Source of the DNA: Balneolaceae bacterium
Lineage (GTDB): Bacteria > Bacteroidota > Rhodothermia > Balneolales > Balneolaceae
Reading direction: 5' to 3'
Assembly (NCBI GenBank): GCA_006969905.1
Contig: CP030887.1
Coordinates: forward strand, 2,840,730-2,904,729
DNA length: 64,000 nucleotides
Shown: positions 1-9,180 of the stretch, piece after piece
Layout of the letters: each line of letters opens with the position of its first letter
Numbering within the stretch: the first letter of the stretch is position 1
Program-made: the position numbers and the translations under genes
Notes under the pieces: generated by a model
Database searches by the model: none
What the model was told of the DNA's origin: nothing
What the model saw: the letters and a program-made list of their open reading frames with translations, nothing else

Positions 1-399
1 TGCCAGGATCAATGAATTTCTATCTGCCAGCGCAGGTAATAAGCTGATATTTGCCTGGAATCCTGAATTAAAAAGCAGAACTGCCTCCACTCCAAAACTA
101 TCAGCGAGTTTTTCTTCCAATTGCTCATGGATGGTGAGTGTACCTGAAACTAGTCGTGAAGCACCTGATCCTGCACCGTATTTTTGAGTATAAGATACAG
201 ACCGTTCTATTACTTCAGGGTGAGTGCTTAACCCCAAATAATCATTAGAACAGAAATTGATCAGCTTCCTGTTATTCAATCTCACAAACGGGGCATTTAA
301 ATCAGCCTCATAAGCCCGCAAGTCTCTTAGCCTGCCTTCTTCTATCCTTTGGTCTAATGCAGCCCTTAGAAAGCGTAATTTGTGTGGTTGATCATTCAA
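1..399 (-). CDS. bioF: 8-amino-7-oxononanoate synthase-like aminotransferase, C-terminal part missing (window edge)
   Basis: The N-terminal 133 codons of a PLP-dependent alpha-oxoamine synthase are present; the rest lies beyond base 1. FCSNDYLGLS is at about residues 49-58 and GAGSGASRLVSG at 75-86, both hallmarks of the BioF/KBL family, which condenses an acyl thioester with an amino acid. BioF (pimeloyl-ACP plus alanine, first ring-forming step of biotin synthesis) fits best, but glycine C-acetyltransferase or a serine palmitoyltransferase-like enzyme cannot be excluded without the C-terminal half. The frame is closed by a TGA just upstream and has no ATG, so a TTG start 11 bases after the preceding lipoprotein gene is inferred. 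It is probably the last visible gene of the trp transcription unit, or is read through from it. Confidence 0.8.
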   Translation of the reverse strand, partial: MNDQPHKLRFLRAALDQRIEEGRLRDLRAYEADLNAPFVRLNNRKLINFCSNDYLGLSTHPEVIERSVSYTQKYGAGSGASRLVSGTLTIHEQLEEKLADSFGVEAVLLFNSGFQANISLLPALADRNSLILA

Positions 400-409
400 A
401 GAAGTTCAA

Positions 410-1483
410 TTAGGAGCCAACCCAGGTTGAGTCACTTTCAAATGTACGTCCCATAGCCCTGAACTGGCGTACAAAACGCAGCTTCTGCCTTACGCTTGGG
501 GCAAACTGTGCATATTCAATCATAAATAATCGCTCGGTTGCGGGATCATAATAAGTGAAGTTCACAAAAGGCCCGCCTCTTGCCCCGTTTATTAATTGCC
601 AGGTGCCTAAAGTCTCATAAGCAATATACCTGCCCTTCTGGAAGGATTCTGTCTCCACAGGTCTGCGGTATTCAGTGGAAACATAGCGATCAGCATTTCC
701 CTTTACATATTGCTCGTTTAATGAATCCCGGGTAGCATTGATCCAATCATCATCCAGGAAATTGATATCCTTAACACCGTCTTTCCACCAAATCCACATC
801 CAGCGATCATTTTGCGGTAAATGCCTGCGGAAGGTCATAAAATCGGTGGTATCCACATTGGGTATATAATCGTGCTGGATCCGCACTTTGAAACCGTGAT
901 TGATCCACATAGAATCTGAAATTTCGGTTTGTTCTTTCTTTTCGTACACATCGTATGTCCAGCGAAGAAGTTCTCTTTCAAGTATGTCGCCTAAAAGGGC
1001 GCGTTCGGAGTTCGTGATCTTTTCCGCCAGCGCAGAATCTGTAGTTGATGTGAGTATAAGCGCATATTGATCCTTATACCATTGGTCTTTAATCGGAAAA
1101 GCAAAACTTTCCCCATTTCTCACTCTTTGTTCTACCCCTTCATCCAGGAAAGCCCTGATCTGTGCAGAAACATTGGATGTATCATCTATTAACCCTACAA
1201 ATATCACATTCTTCATAGACCGAAGCTGATCCAGTTGTGCCCTGGACCGGATATCCCTGAAAGTCAGGTTATAGAATTCCTCAGGATTTGGAAGTGTGAA
1301 AACAAGCTTACCAAAAGTATCTTTGATAGCCTGCCCGGTTTTGCTTTCCCATTGGGTGGAATCCATAACAATGAAAACCTCATTAATAGAGCCTTTTGCA
1401 CGTTCCCTGAAATCACCTTCACAGGCAAAAAAAGTGATTGTTGAAAAAATGACAAATAGTAAAAAAACTTTTCTTATATGCAT
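410..1483 (-). CDS. DUF4837-type lipoprotein
   Basis: A protein of about 357 residues with a lysine/arginine-plus-hydrophobic signal and a lipobox ending in FFAC, so probably lipidated and envelope-anchored. The body (MDSTQWESKTGQAIKDTFGK near the start, NPEEFYNL, RNVIFVG-like strand) matches the DUF4837 family known from Bacteroidota genomes; the function of that family is unknown. I prefer the ATG starting MHIRKVF, which lies 10 bases after the trpA stop; an in-frame ATG seven codons earlier would overlap trpA. It lies at the 3' end of the trp operon, which suggests co-transcription but not a role in tryptophan synthesis. Confidence 0.75.
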   Translation of the reverse strand: MHIRKVFLLFVIFSTITFFACEGDFRERAKGSINEVFIVMDSTQWESKTGQAIKDTFGKLVFTLPNPEEFYNLTFRDIRSRAQLDQLRSMKNVIFVGLIDDTSNVSAQIRAFLDEGVEQRVRNGESFAFPIKDQWYKDQYALILTSTTDSALAEKITNSERALLGDILERELLRWTYDVYEKKEQTEISDSMWINHGFKVRIQHDYIPNVDTTDFMTFRRHLPQNDRWMWIWWKDGVKDINFLDDDWINATRDSLNEQYVKGNADRYVSTEYRRPVETESFQKGRYIAYETLGTWQLINGARGGPFVNFTYYDPATERLFMIEYAQFAPSVRQKLRFVRQFRAMGRTFESDSTWVGS

Positions 1484-1493
1484 TAATACGCTG

Positions 1494-2291
1494 TTAATTT
1501 CCAAATTTTAGTGAATGAACAAATGAAAAGACCTGGTCTTTCCAGTCTTTCTCAGGATATGAATTTCTGATGGAATCAATTAAGGCGCTTCCTACTATAA
1601 AGCCATCGGCATTTGATGCGATACGCTGAGCATCTTCATACGATTTGATACCAAAGCCTACCATTACCGGGTTATTGATCACATTTTGCCGCACCCGGTC
1701 AATAAAACGGGTAACCGAATCTGAAACCTCATCGCCATCTCTTGCGCCGGTAACTCCTGTTACGGATACACAGTAAACAAACCCTTCGGATTTTGAATCC
1801 GCTAACTTCATTCGAACATCGGTTGTATTAGGGGCAACCAGGTAAATAATGGGTAGCGAATTCGCTTCAGCTTCTCGTTCAATAATTCCTCCTTCATCAA
1901 CCGGGATATCCGGTAGTATCAATCCGTCAACACCTGCATTCCTTGCGTTTTTGCAAAACTTTGCAACCCCATAATGCAGAACCGGGTTCATGTAGCCCAT
2001 CAGTATAATGGGTATTTGAGAGGTTTTACGGGTTTCTTTGACGATGTCAAAAATGGTATCAATGTTTATGCCATTCTCTATAGCCACATCGCTTGAGTAT
2101 TGTATAGTAGGGCCATCAGCCAGAGGATCGCTAAAAGGCATGCCCAGTTCTATTATATCTGCTCCATTCTTCTCGAATCCAAGTATCAGTTCAACGCTGG
2201 AATTGATATCGGGATAACCCGCAGTGATAAATAGACTCATTAATTTCTCTTCAGGAGCCTTTTTCTGAAATTTTTCGATGATTCTGTTCAT
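1494..2291 (-). CDS. trpA: Tryptophan synthase alpha subunit
   Basis: Cleaves indole-3-glycerol phosphate to indole and glyceraldehyde 3-phosphate and channels indole to TrpB. The 265-residue length is normal for the family. The catalytic acids are visible: Glu48 in IIELGMPFSDP and Asp59 in PLADGPTIQ. Loop and phosphate-binding motifs (GVTGARDG, VGFGIKS, GFIVGSALI) are in the expected order of a TIM barrel. The start lies 3 bases after the trpB stop, so translation is likely coupled to trpB. It is the last biosynthetic gene of the operon. Confidence 0.97.
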   Translation of the reverse strand: MNRIIEKFQKKAPEEKLMSLFITAGYPDINSSVELILGFEKNGADIIELGMPFSDPLADGPTIQYSSDVAIENGINIDTIFDIVKETRKTSQIPIILMGYMNPVLHYGVAKFCKNARNAGVDGLILPDIPVDEGGIIEREAEANSLPIIYLVAPNTTDVRMKLADSKSEGFVYCVSVTGVTGARDGDEVSDSVTRFIDRVRQNVINNPVMVGFGIKSYEDAQRIASNADGFIVGSALIDSIRNSYPEKDWKDQVFSFVHSLKFGN

Positions 2292-2294
2292 GCC

Positions 2295-3497
2295 TTACAG
2301 GTTCTCCGATATTGTTTTCATATCCTTATCACCACGACCTGAAAGATTGATAATCACAATTTCATCTTCTGTAGTTTCCGGCATCAGCTTTTCCAGCCAG
2401 GCGAAAGCATGGGCTGTTTCTAATGCGGGAATAATCCCCTCTTTCCTGGATAATAATTTAACAGCTTCCATAGCTTCCTGATCCGTTACCGCATTATACT
2501 TTACCCTGCCTGTATCATGTAAATAAGAGTGCTCAGGACCTACTCCCGGATAATCGAGCCCGGCGCTAATTGAATGAGCCAGTTCTATTTGGCCTGTTTC
2601 GCTTTGTAATAAATAGCTCAATGAGCCATGCAAAATCCCGGGTGTTCCTTTTGTTAAAGTAGCAGCCGTTTGGCCAGAGTCTACTCCGTAACCTGCTGCC
2701 TCAATGCCTATTATCTTTATGTTTTCATCTTCCAGGAACGGGTAAAAGAAACCAATGGCATTTGACCCTCCTCCCACACATGCAAGCAGGTAATCCGGCA
2801 TTCTGCCTTCGGCTTCCAGTATTTGTTTTTTAGTCTCTTTACCGATTACCTGGTGAAAATTCCTCACCATCATCGGGTACGGATGAGGGCCAACTACAGA
2901 ACCAATGATATAAAAAGTATCTTCTACATTGGTTACCCAGTCCCTGATAGCCTCATTTGTAGCATCTTTAAGGGTTTTTGATCCACTTTCAACAGACCGG
3001 ACTTCTGCACCCATCAAAGTCATTCGGTCTACGTTGAGTTTTTGACGAACCATATCTTCAGCACCCATGTAAACAACGCATTCCAATCCGAATTTTGCAC
3101 AAGCAGTTGCAGTAGCCACCCCGTGCTGCCCGGCACCGGTTTCCGCGATAATGCGGGTCTTTCCCATTCGCTTTGCAAGTAATATCTGACCTATTGCATT
3201 ATTAATCTTATGGGCGCCTGTGTGGCATAAATCTTCCCGTTTAAGATAAATCTTTGCCTTTCCGTAGTGTTTAGTCAATTTATTAGCGAATGTCAGTTTG
3301 GTGGGCCTTCCTACATATTCATCAAGCAGCTGCTCAAATTGAGCGTTGAATTCAGGATCATCTTTCGCTTTCTCATACTCATCCTCAAGGTCTTTTATAG
3401 CCGGTATCAGAATTTCAGGTACAAACTTACCGCCATAATCACCGAAGTAGCCCCGGGTGTTTGGTTGTTGATATTTCGTTGTTGTTTCGTTCATCAA
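2295..3497 (-). CDS. trpB: Tryptophan synthase beta subunit
   Basis: PLP enzyme that condenses indole with serine to give tryptophan, in a complex with TrpA. The PLP lysine is Lys97 in HTGAHKINN, and the phosphate-binding GGGSNA loop is at about 242-247. Its 400 residues fit the canonical TrpB1 type that works with TrpA. The protein begins with two consecutive ATG codons, and either could serve. It lies 42 bases after trpF, the widest gap inside the trp operon, but no promoter or terminator is obvious there. Confidence 0.97.
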   Translation of the reverse strand: MMNETTTKYQQPNTRGYFGDYGGKFVPEILIPAIKDLEDEYEKAKDDPEFNAQFEQLLDEYVGRPTKLTFANKLTKHYGKAKIYLKREDLCHTGAHKINNAIGQILLAKRMGKTRIIAETGAGQHGVATATACAKFGLECVVYMGAEDMVRQKLNVDRMTLMGAEVRSVESGSKTLKDATNEAIRDWVTNVEDTFYIIGSVVGPHPYPMMVRNFHQVIGKETKKQILEAEGRMPDYLLACVGGGSNAIGFFYPFLEDENIKIIGIEAAGYGVDSGQTAATLTKGTPGILHGSLSYLLQSETGQIELAHSISAGLDYPGVGPEHSYLHDTGRVKYNAVTDQEAMEAVKLLSRKEGIIPALETAHAFAWLEKLMPETTEDEIVIINLSGRGDKDMKTISENL

Positions 3498-3539
3498 TTA
3501 AAAGCTCTTGTTTAGCTTCTTATATCATTATTGTTATTG

Positions 3540-4184
3540 TTATTCCCAAACAGATCTCATTTCATCCATCAGGGCATCAATTTTTTCAAAATCTTTTAAA
3601 CCGGGCTCTTCTTCCACCCCGCTGGATACATCAATAGCAAAAGGATTTATCTTGCTGATAGCTTGCTTTACGTTTCCTGCATTGAGTCCACCTGATAAGA
3701 AAAATGGGATTCCGGAAGAAATATTGTTAAGAATATCCCAGTTAAACGTTTGACCTGTGCCACCCCAGAGTCCGTCTGTTTTAGTATCAAACAGCAGGAA
3801 CTCTGAAACCTCACGATAGCTTTCAACTTGTTCCATAAGCTCAGAAGCTTCTGTATCCGGGGTGATATGAATAGCCTTAATAACCGGCTTGTCAATTAGC
3901 TGGCAGTACTCAATACTTTCATCACCATGAAGCTGAACAAAATCCAGTCCGCTCTGTTTGGCTATTGTATTTACTTCATCAATTGGCTGGTTTACAAAAA
4001 CACCTACCTTCTCAGGACCTTCGATCCAGTTAATAATAGCACCAGCCTCAGCCGGATCGATAAATCGTGGGCTTTTCTCATAAAAAATGAATCCCAGGTA
4101 ATCAACCAAAGCTCCCGAAGCATACCGGGCATCTTCAAGGTTTGTAATGCCACAAATCTTAATTTTAGTTTTCTGATCAGCCAT
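3540..4184 (-). CDS. trpF: Phosphoribosylanthranilate isomerase
   Basis: Isomerises N-(5-phosphoribosyl)anthranilate to the carboxyphenylamino-deoxyribulose phosphate used by TrpC. A TIM barrel of about 214 residues: KICGIT near the N terminus supplies the catalytic Cys, GVFVNQ and VQLHGDES are conserved strands, and LSGGLNAGNV and AIDVSSGVE form the phosphate-binding end with the catalytic Asp. I chose the ATG of MADQKTK, which overlaps the trpC stop by 8 bases. A longer frame with MKGVWR would intrude further into trpC. It is separate from trpC, unlike the fused TrpCF of enterobacteria. Confidence 0.95.
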   Translation of the reverse strand: MADQKTKIKICGITNLEDARYASGALVDYLGFIFYEKSPRFIDPAEAGAIINWIEGPEKVGVFVNQPIDEVNTIAKQSGLDFVQLHGDESIEYCQLIDKPVIKAIHITPDTEASELMEQVESYREVSEFLLFDTKTDGLWGGTGQTFNWDILNNISSGIPFFLSGGLNAGNVKQAISKINPFAIDVSSGVEEEPGLKDFEKIDALMDEMRSVWE

Positions 4185-4998
4185 TCGCCAGACTCCTTTC
4201 AAATTCTTTTTTGGCTTTATTAAGCAATTCTTTTACCGCCTGACCGGGATTCGTTTTCCTCATAAAGTATTCCCCGATTAATGCCGAATGAATGCCTTTT
4301 GATTTTAACAGAGCCAAATCTTTCCCGGTAGATAACCCGCTTTCAGAAACCAGGATAGTACCTTCCGGGGCCTGATTCAAAACAGAGATACCTCTGTGCA
4401 CATCCACTTCAAAGTTTTTGAGGTCCCGGTTATTAACACCCAGGATATCTACCTCACTGAAGTTAATTCGATCAAAATCTGCCTGATCATAACATTCAAC
4501 CAACGCATCCAGTTCAAATTCCTTTGCTGCAGCCAATAACTCGCTCAACTGCTCTCCTTCTGTAATGGCTACGATAATCAGCACTGCATCCGCTCCATAA
4601 GCACGGGCTTCTTTTATTTGGAAGGGATCAACAATGAAATCTTTGCGAAGTAATGGAAGCCCAACCCTTTTTGAAATTGCCTGAAGGTAGTCGAGGCTTC
4701 CCATAAAAAATGGGGAATCTGTAAGCACTGAAATAGCCGAAGCACCCCCATCCTCGTACTGTAAAGCAATATCAACAGGATTGAAGTCTTCACGGATCAC
4801 ACCTTTTGAAGGTGATCCTTTCTTCACCTCTGCAATAATGGATACGGTTTCAGTATTCTTACTCAGACCATCCTTAAAATTAATCCTGGGTTTTTCATAA
4901 CCTTCAAAAGAATGCAGATCGTTAAAAGAAACCTTAGTCTTTCGTTTCCTGAGGTCTTCTTTTGTTTGGGCTACTATGTTATCCAAAATGGTAGGCAT
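4177..4998 (-). CDS. trpC: Indole-3-glycerol phosphate synthase
   Basis: Decarboxylating ring closure that yields indole-3-glycerol phosphate. The 273-residue protein shows the family signature IIAEVKKGSPSKG at about 54-66 with its catalytic Glu and Lys, LLRKDFIVDPFQI, the LVECYD strand, GVNNRDLKNFEVD, and VSESGLSTGKDL near the C terminus. It sits 6 bases after trpD and overlaps trpF by 8 bases, consistent with translational coupling. Confidence 0.96.
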   Translation of the reverse strand: MPTILDNIVAQTKEDLRKRKTKVSFNDLHSFEGYEKPRINFKDGLSKNTETVSIIAEVKKGSPSKGVIREDFNPVDIALQYEDGGASAISVLTDSPFFMGSLDYLQAISKRVGLPLLRKDFIVDPFQIKEARAYGADAVLIIVAITEGEQLSELLAAAKEFELDALVECYDQADFDRINFSEVDILGVNNRDLKNFEVDVHRGISVLNQAPEGTILVSESGLSTGKDLALLKSKGIHSALIGEYFMRKTNPGQAVKELLNKAKKEFERSLANG

Positions 4999-5004
4999 TA
5001 AAGC

Positions 5005-6042
5005 TTATTTACCTCCTTTCACATCATTTGTAGCCTCAACAAATCTGGTAAATACCTTCTTTGCTTTTCCTGACTTCACGCTTTCTATTGCCATTTCTTT
5101 GGCTTCCTTAAGTTCACCCACTTTTCCGGATGCCTGGATAGCAAAACTTGCATTTAACAGCACAATATCCCGTTGTGGATCAGTCGCTTTATCATCGAAA
5201 ACATTCATCAAAATCTGAGCATTTTCAGCAGCATCTCCTCCCATTAATTCTTCCATTCTATAGGTATCAAAACCTAAAAACTTAGGATCGAGTGTAAATG
5301 AGGTAGAAACCATGCTTTCTTTTAGCTCAAAAACTTCACTATACCCGGTAATACTGAGCTCATCCAAGCCATCATGGGCGTTAAAGGTATAGGCAAATTC
5401 AGTATCTAAATTTGCCAATATATGAGCCATTTTCTCAGCTATCTGTTTGCTAAAAGCGCCAATTACATACCTCTTTACCCCGGCAGGGTTTGCCATAGGC
5501 CCCAGGATATTAAAAAAAGTTCTGAACCCGATAGATCTCCGGGCAGGCATTACATATTTCATTGCCGGGTGAAACATAGGGGCAAACATGAAGGCCATTC
5601 CCGCTTCGGTATAAACCTGTTCTACCTCCTTTTTACCAAGTTCTATAGCTGCGCCCAAATGTTCTAAAACATCTGCACTCCCGCATTTACTGGATGCACT
5701 TCGGTTTCCGTGCTTTATAACCGGTATTCCTGCTCCTGCTGTAACAAAGGCAGCAGCAGTAGAAATGTTGAATGTCCCTGACTTATCCCCTCCTGTTCCC
5801 ACCAAATCAACAGCTCCAGAAACATCCGCATCAACTTTGACAGACTTCTCTCTCATTACCCGGACAAAACCTGTTAGTTCATCAATGGTTTCACCTTTAA
5901 TTCTCATCGCTGTGAGGAAAGATGCTATCTGATCAGAATCCGTTTCACCGTTCATGATCATAGTTAAAGCCATTTCTGCCTCCCGCTGATCCAGGTCTTC
6001 TGAAAAAGATAGTTTTTCCAGTATGTCTTTAAACGCACTCAT
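5005..6042 (-). CDS. trpD: Anthranilate phosphoribosyltransferase
   Basis: Transfers phosphoribose from PRPP to anthranilate. The 345-residue sequence has the glycine-rich PRPP-binding loop VGTGGDKSGTFNIST (from residue 81), KHGNRSASSKCGSADVLE (110-127) for anthranilate and PRPP binding, and RRSIGFRTFFNILGP. Its start overlaps the trpG stop by 4 bases. TrpG and TrpD are separate polypeptides here. Confidence 0.96.
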   Translation of the reverse strand: MSAFKDILEKLSFSEDLDQREAEMALTMIMNGETDSDQIASFLTAMRIKGETIDELTGFVRVMREKSVKVDADVSGAVDLVGTGGDKSGTFNISTAAAFVTAGAGIPVIKHGNRSASSKCGSADVLEHLGAAIELGKKEVEQVYTEAGMAFMFAPMFHPAMKYVMPARRSIGFRTFFNILGPMANPAGVKRYVIGAFSKQIAEKMAHILANLDTEFAYTFNAHDGLDELSITGYSEVFELKESMVSTSFTLDPKFLGFDTYRMEELMGGDAAENAQILMNVFDDKATDPQRDIVLLNASFAIQASGKVGELKEAKEMAIESVKSGKAKKVFTRFVEATNDVKGGK

Positions 6043-6599
6043 TGGGCCAACCAGTTATTAATCATTTTTGGGCCCTCAACAGTCAGGATACTCTCAGGGT
6101 GAAATTGAATCCCCTCTATCGGGTATTCTTTATGGCGGACTCCCATAACCACATTTCCGGTACGGGCGGTAACCTCAAGTTCGCCGGGAATTGTTCCCGG
6201 GTCCAAAACCAATGAATGATATCTCGTAGCTGTAAAGTTTTCTTCCACATCTTTGAAGATTGAACGCCCGTCATGTTCTACCTTAGATACCTTTCCATGC
6301 ATTAATGTATCGGCATAAACTACTTGTGCACCAAAAACTTCTCCGATTGCCTGATGTCCCAGGCAAACTCCCAGAACGGGTATTTTTTTTCCAAGCCGGT
6401 TAATCACTTCTTCAGTTACCCCTGCTTCAGAAGGCCTTCCCGGACCCGGTGATATCAGTATCTTTTCAGGGTTCAACTTTTCTATTTCATCCACACTTAG
6501 TGCATCATTTCTTATCACTTTGTAGTCTTCAGTATTAACTGCTATCAAGTGAACGAGGTTGTAAGTAAAAGAATCGTAGTTGTCTATAATCAATATCAT
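6039..6599 (-). CDS. trpG: Anthranilate synthase glutaminase subunit (also possible PabA role)
   Basis: Class I glutamine amidotransferase that supplies ammonia to TrpE. The catalytic triad is visible: Cys79 in GVCLGHQAIG, and His167 and Glu169 in FHPESI. PGPGRPSEAG gives the oxyanion region. The 186-residue length is usual. Such subunits are often shared with aminodeoxychorismate synthase (PabA), so dual use with folate synthesis is possible; the operon position makes TrpG the primary call. It follows trpS by 1 base and overlaps trpD by 4. Confidence 0.95.
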   Translation of the reverse strand: MILIIDNYDSFTYNLVHLIAVNTEDYKVIRNDALSVDEIEKLNPEKILISPGPGRPSEAGVTEEVINRLGKKIPVLGVCLGHQAIGEVFGAQVVYADTLMHGKVSKVEHDGRSIFKDVEENFTATRYHSLVLDPGTIPGELEVTARTGNVVMGVRHKEYPIEGIQFHPESILTVEGPKMINNWLAQ

Positions 6600-6600
6600 G

Positions 6601-7590
6601 CTAGAAATTCCTTACAATTCCTGTTACTTCCCGAATGGGTTCCATTACCTGTTCAGCTCTCGCCCTAGCTTTTTTGCCCCCCTCCTTTAAAACATCCAAT
6701 ACATAACCGGGCCGTTTTTCTAATTCCTTTCTTCGATCACGGGCTTCTGCAAAATAGTCATTCATCAACTCTAAAAGTTCTTTTTTAGCATGTCCGTATC
6801 CATATCCACCGGCTTTATACTTTTCGGCTATTTCATTTTGCTTTTCTGATGAAGCAAAAAGTTTGATCAGGGCAAACACATTGTCTGAGTCAGGATCTTT
6901 GGGTTCTTCAAGCGGGGTCGAATCCGTTTGAATAGACATTATCGTTTTCTTTAAAGATTTCCCTTCTTCAAAAATGTCAATCGCATTGTTATAGCTTTTA
7001 CTCATCTTTCTGCCATCAATACCGGGCACTACAGCTACCGATTTAACAATATGCTCTTCAGGAATAACGAGAAACTCTCCGCCATAAGCCCTGTTAAATT
7101 TACCGGCCAAATCACGCGTTATCTCGATATTCTGCTTTTGGTCTTCCCCAACGGGTACTATATCAGAATGATAGATTAAAATATCAGCTGCCTGCAATAT
7201 CGGATAGGTAAACAAACCAATATTCGGGCTAAGGCCTGCAGCTATTTTATCTTTATAGGAAACCCCTTTCTCCATCAAACTAACCGGGGTAAGCGTACCC
7301 AATATCCAGGCCAGTTCAGTAACCTGTGGCACATCCGACTGGGCAAAAAAGGTAGATTTATCCGGATCAAGGCCCAAAGCGAGGTAATCGAGGGTTACAT
7401 CAATCGTATTTTGGTAAAGCTCTTTTCCATCATTAAGGGATGTAAGGGAATGATAATTAGCTATAAAATAAAAAGAGTCAGCAGCAGCATCCTGCATTGC
7501 TATATGCTGCCTTATTGCCCCAAAATAATTCCCTATATGGAGCTTACCGGATGGTTGTATACCCGATAATATGGTTTTTCTTTTACTCAT
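6601..7590 (-). CDS. trpS: Tryptophanyl-tRNA synthetase
   Basis: Class I aminoacyl-tRNA synthetase that charges tRNA-Trp. The HIGN signature is at 18-21 (PSGKLHIGNYFG) and KMSKS at 195-199 (IDGRKMSKSYNN). The 329-residue length matches the bacterial enzyme. It overlaps the trpE stop by 4 bases (ATGA) and precedes trpG by 1 base, so it is an integral part of the trp operon rather than a neighbour. It would therefore be under the same Trp-codon attenuator as the biosynthetic genes, which would link charging capacity to the charging state of tRNA-Trp. Confidence 0.97.
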   Translation of the reverse strand: MSKRKTILSGIQPSGKLHIGNYFGAIRQHIAMQDAAADSFYFIANYHSLTSLNDGKELYQNTIDVTLDYLALGLDPDKSTFFAQSDVPQVTELAWILGTLTPVSLMEKGVSYKDKIAAGLSPNIGLFTYPILQAADILIYHSDIVPVGEDQKQNIEITRDLAGKFNRAYGGEFLVIPEEHIVKSVAVVPGIDGRKMSKSYNNAIDIFEEGKSLKKTIMSIQTDSTPLEEPKDPDSDNVFALIKLFASSEKQNEIAEKYKAGGYGYGHAKKELLELMNDYFAEARDRRKELEKRPGYVLDVLKEGGKKARARAEQVMEPIREVTGIVRNF

Positions 7591-9047
7591 TGAATGTCTA
7601 ATGCTACACTAAGTGCCTGAACTAAGGCACCGGCTTTGTTCTGTGTTTCTATAAACTCTTTGTGTGGGTCACTGTCCGCTACAATCCCAGCTCCGGCCTG
7701 AATATAAACTTTGTTACCGGTAACAACCATTGTTCTGATTGCAATACATGTATCCATATTCCCTGAAAAGTCAAAATAACCTACAGCACCGGCATAAATA
7801 CCTCTTTTTGTTGGCTCCAGTTCGTCTATGATTTCCATAGCACGAATTTTTGGAGCACCACTAACTGTTCCCGCAGGAAAACACTGCATGAGTGCATCAA
7901 CTGAAGTTTGATCTTCCCTGAGTTCACCTACTACATCACTTACAATATGCATTACATGAGAATAGCGCTCTATCACCTGGTTACGTTGCATTTTTACAGT
8001 TCCTGCTTCACAAACTCTGGAGAGGTCATTCCGGCCTAAATCGACTAACATAATATGCTCTGCAACTTCTTTAGGATCGTTCTTTAAATCGATTTCAAGC
8101 TCAAGGTCTTCCTCGTGCGTTTCTCCCCTGGGGCGGGTTCCGGCAATGGGTAATACCCGTACCTGTTTATCCTGAACCCGTACAAGCACTTCGGGTGATG
8201 AGCCAACTATGCTGAACTCATCAAAATCGAGGTAAAAAAGATAAGGCGAAGGATTCACCATTCTAAGGGCACGATACAACATAAACGGGTCACCGCTCAT
8301 ATCAGCCTGAAAACGCTGAGATAAGACTACCTGAAAAATATCACCTTCAAAAATATAATCTTTGCCTTTATTGACCATTTCACTGAATCGTTCTTCCTTG
8401 AGATTACTTTCCAGGGAATCCGGATTTATAGAAAAAGGACGGGCATCGTAATTGGAGCTCATTGCAGTTTCTTCCATTCGAACCAAAGCCGCATTTGCTT
8501 CTTCATAAGTTGCTTCAATGTCATCAACCTCAGAAACGAACACAGTTTTAATCAGTACCACCTGGTGTTTTACATGATCAAAGGCATAGATCTCATCATA
8601 AAAACCCCATACTGCTTCAGGGAGCTTTAAATCATCCGGTGGTACATTGGGCAGGCGCTCTACCAAACGGAAAGTATCATAAGAAGAAAACCCTACGGCA
8701 CCACCTGTTAATCGTGGAAGATCCGGGATAAAAGGCTCCCTGTAGGCAGTGGTTAATTCTCTAAGTTTTTCAAAATAGCCTGAGTTAACAAGTTTCTTTG
8801 TACCTTTGGTCTCCAAAAATGTTTGCTCACCATCAAATATAAGTTTCTGATACGGGTTTGAACCTATAAATGAATACCTGGCCAATTGCTCTCCACCCTC
8901 AACCGACTCTAACAAAAACGGATTTTCGACCCCTTCCCTTATATTCATGAATAAAGAAACAGGAGTAAGTACATCGGCCAGTAATCGCTTATATATCGGG
9001 ATTGCTGAATACGTTTTAGAAAGTTTTAAAAATTCTTCTTTTTTCAT
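7587..9047 (-). CDS. trpE: Anthranilate synthase component I
   Basis: Converts chorismate and ammonia to anthranilate with TrpG. The 486-residue protein has the N-terminal regulatory domain and a C-terminal chorismate-binding domain (PIAGTRPRGETHEED, HIMLVDLGRNDLSRV, GTVSGAPKIRAMEIIDELE, YAGAVGYF). The allosteric tryptophan motif LLES-N10-S is intact: LLES at 45-48 and Ser59. End-product inhibition is therefore expected in addition to the transcriptional attenuation upstream. It is the first structural gene, starting 53 bases after the U-run of the leader terminator. Confidence 0.97.
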   Translation of the reverse strand: MKKEEFLKLSKTYSAIPIYKRLLADVLTPVSLFMNIREGVENPFLLESVEGGEQLARYSFIGSNPYQKLIFDGEQTFLETKGTKKLVNSGYFEKLRELTTAYREPFIPDLPRLTGGAVGFSSYDTFRLVERLPNVPPDDLKLPEAVWGFYDEIYAFDHVKHQVVLIKTVFVSEVDDIEATYEEANAALVRMEETAMSSNYDARPFSINPDSLESNLKEERFSEMVNKGKDYIFEGDIFQVVLSQRFQADMSGDPFMLYRALRMVNPSPYLFYLDFDEFSIVGSSPEVLVRVQDKQVRVLPIAGTRPRGETHEEDLELEIDLKNDPKEVAEHIMLVDLGRNDLSRVCEAGTVKMQRNQVIERYSHVMHIVSDVVGELREDQTSVDALMQCFPAGTVSGAPKIRAMEIIDELEPTKRGIYAGAVGYFDFSGNMDTCIAIRTMVVTGNKVYIQAGAGIVADSDPHKEFIETQNKAGALVQALSVALDIQ

Positions 9048-9100
9048 TTTTTTTAATCACTAAACCAATGTTTTAAAGGAATAGTGAGGAATTATCTTCA

Positions 9101-9133
9101 AAAAAAAACCCACTCTTCCAAAGGAACAGTGGG
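9101..9133 (-). terminator. trp leader intrinsic terminator (attenuator)
   Basis: Read on the minus strand, CCCACU-G-UUCC-UUU-GGAA-G-AGUGGG forms a ten-pair stem with one G-G mismatch, followed directly by eight U residues. This is a textbook rho-independent terminator, and it lies between the leader peptide and trpE. The left arm (9133-9127) is also the right arm of the upstream antiterminator, so the two hairpins are mutually exclusive. Confidence 0.9.
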
Positions 9134-9180
9134 TATGTCAAAGTAAAATTATGTCATTCAGTTACGCAAAATACCCACTG
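9127..9180 (-). promoter_or_regulatory. trp antiterminator hairpin
   Basis: A perfect 10-base inverted repeat, CAGUGGGUAU (9180-9171) and AUACCCACUG (9136-9127), flanks a 34-base loop. Its 5' arm lies inside the last codons of the leader peptide gene and its 3' arm is the 5' arm of the terminator. A ribosome stalled at the Trp codons (9206-9198) leaves this hairpin free to form and blocks the terminator. A ribosome that reaches the stop codon at 9162 covers the 5' arm and lets the terminator fold. Confidence 0.85.
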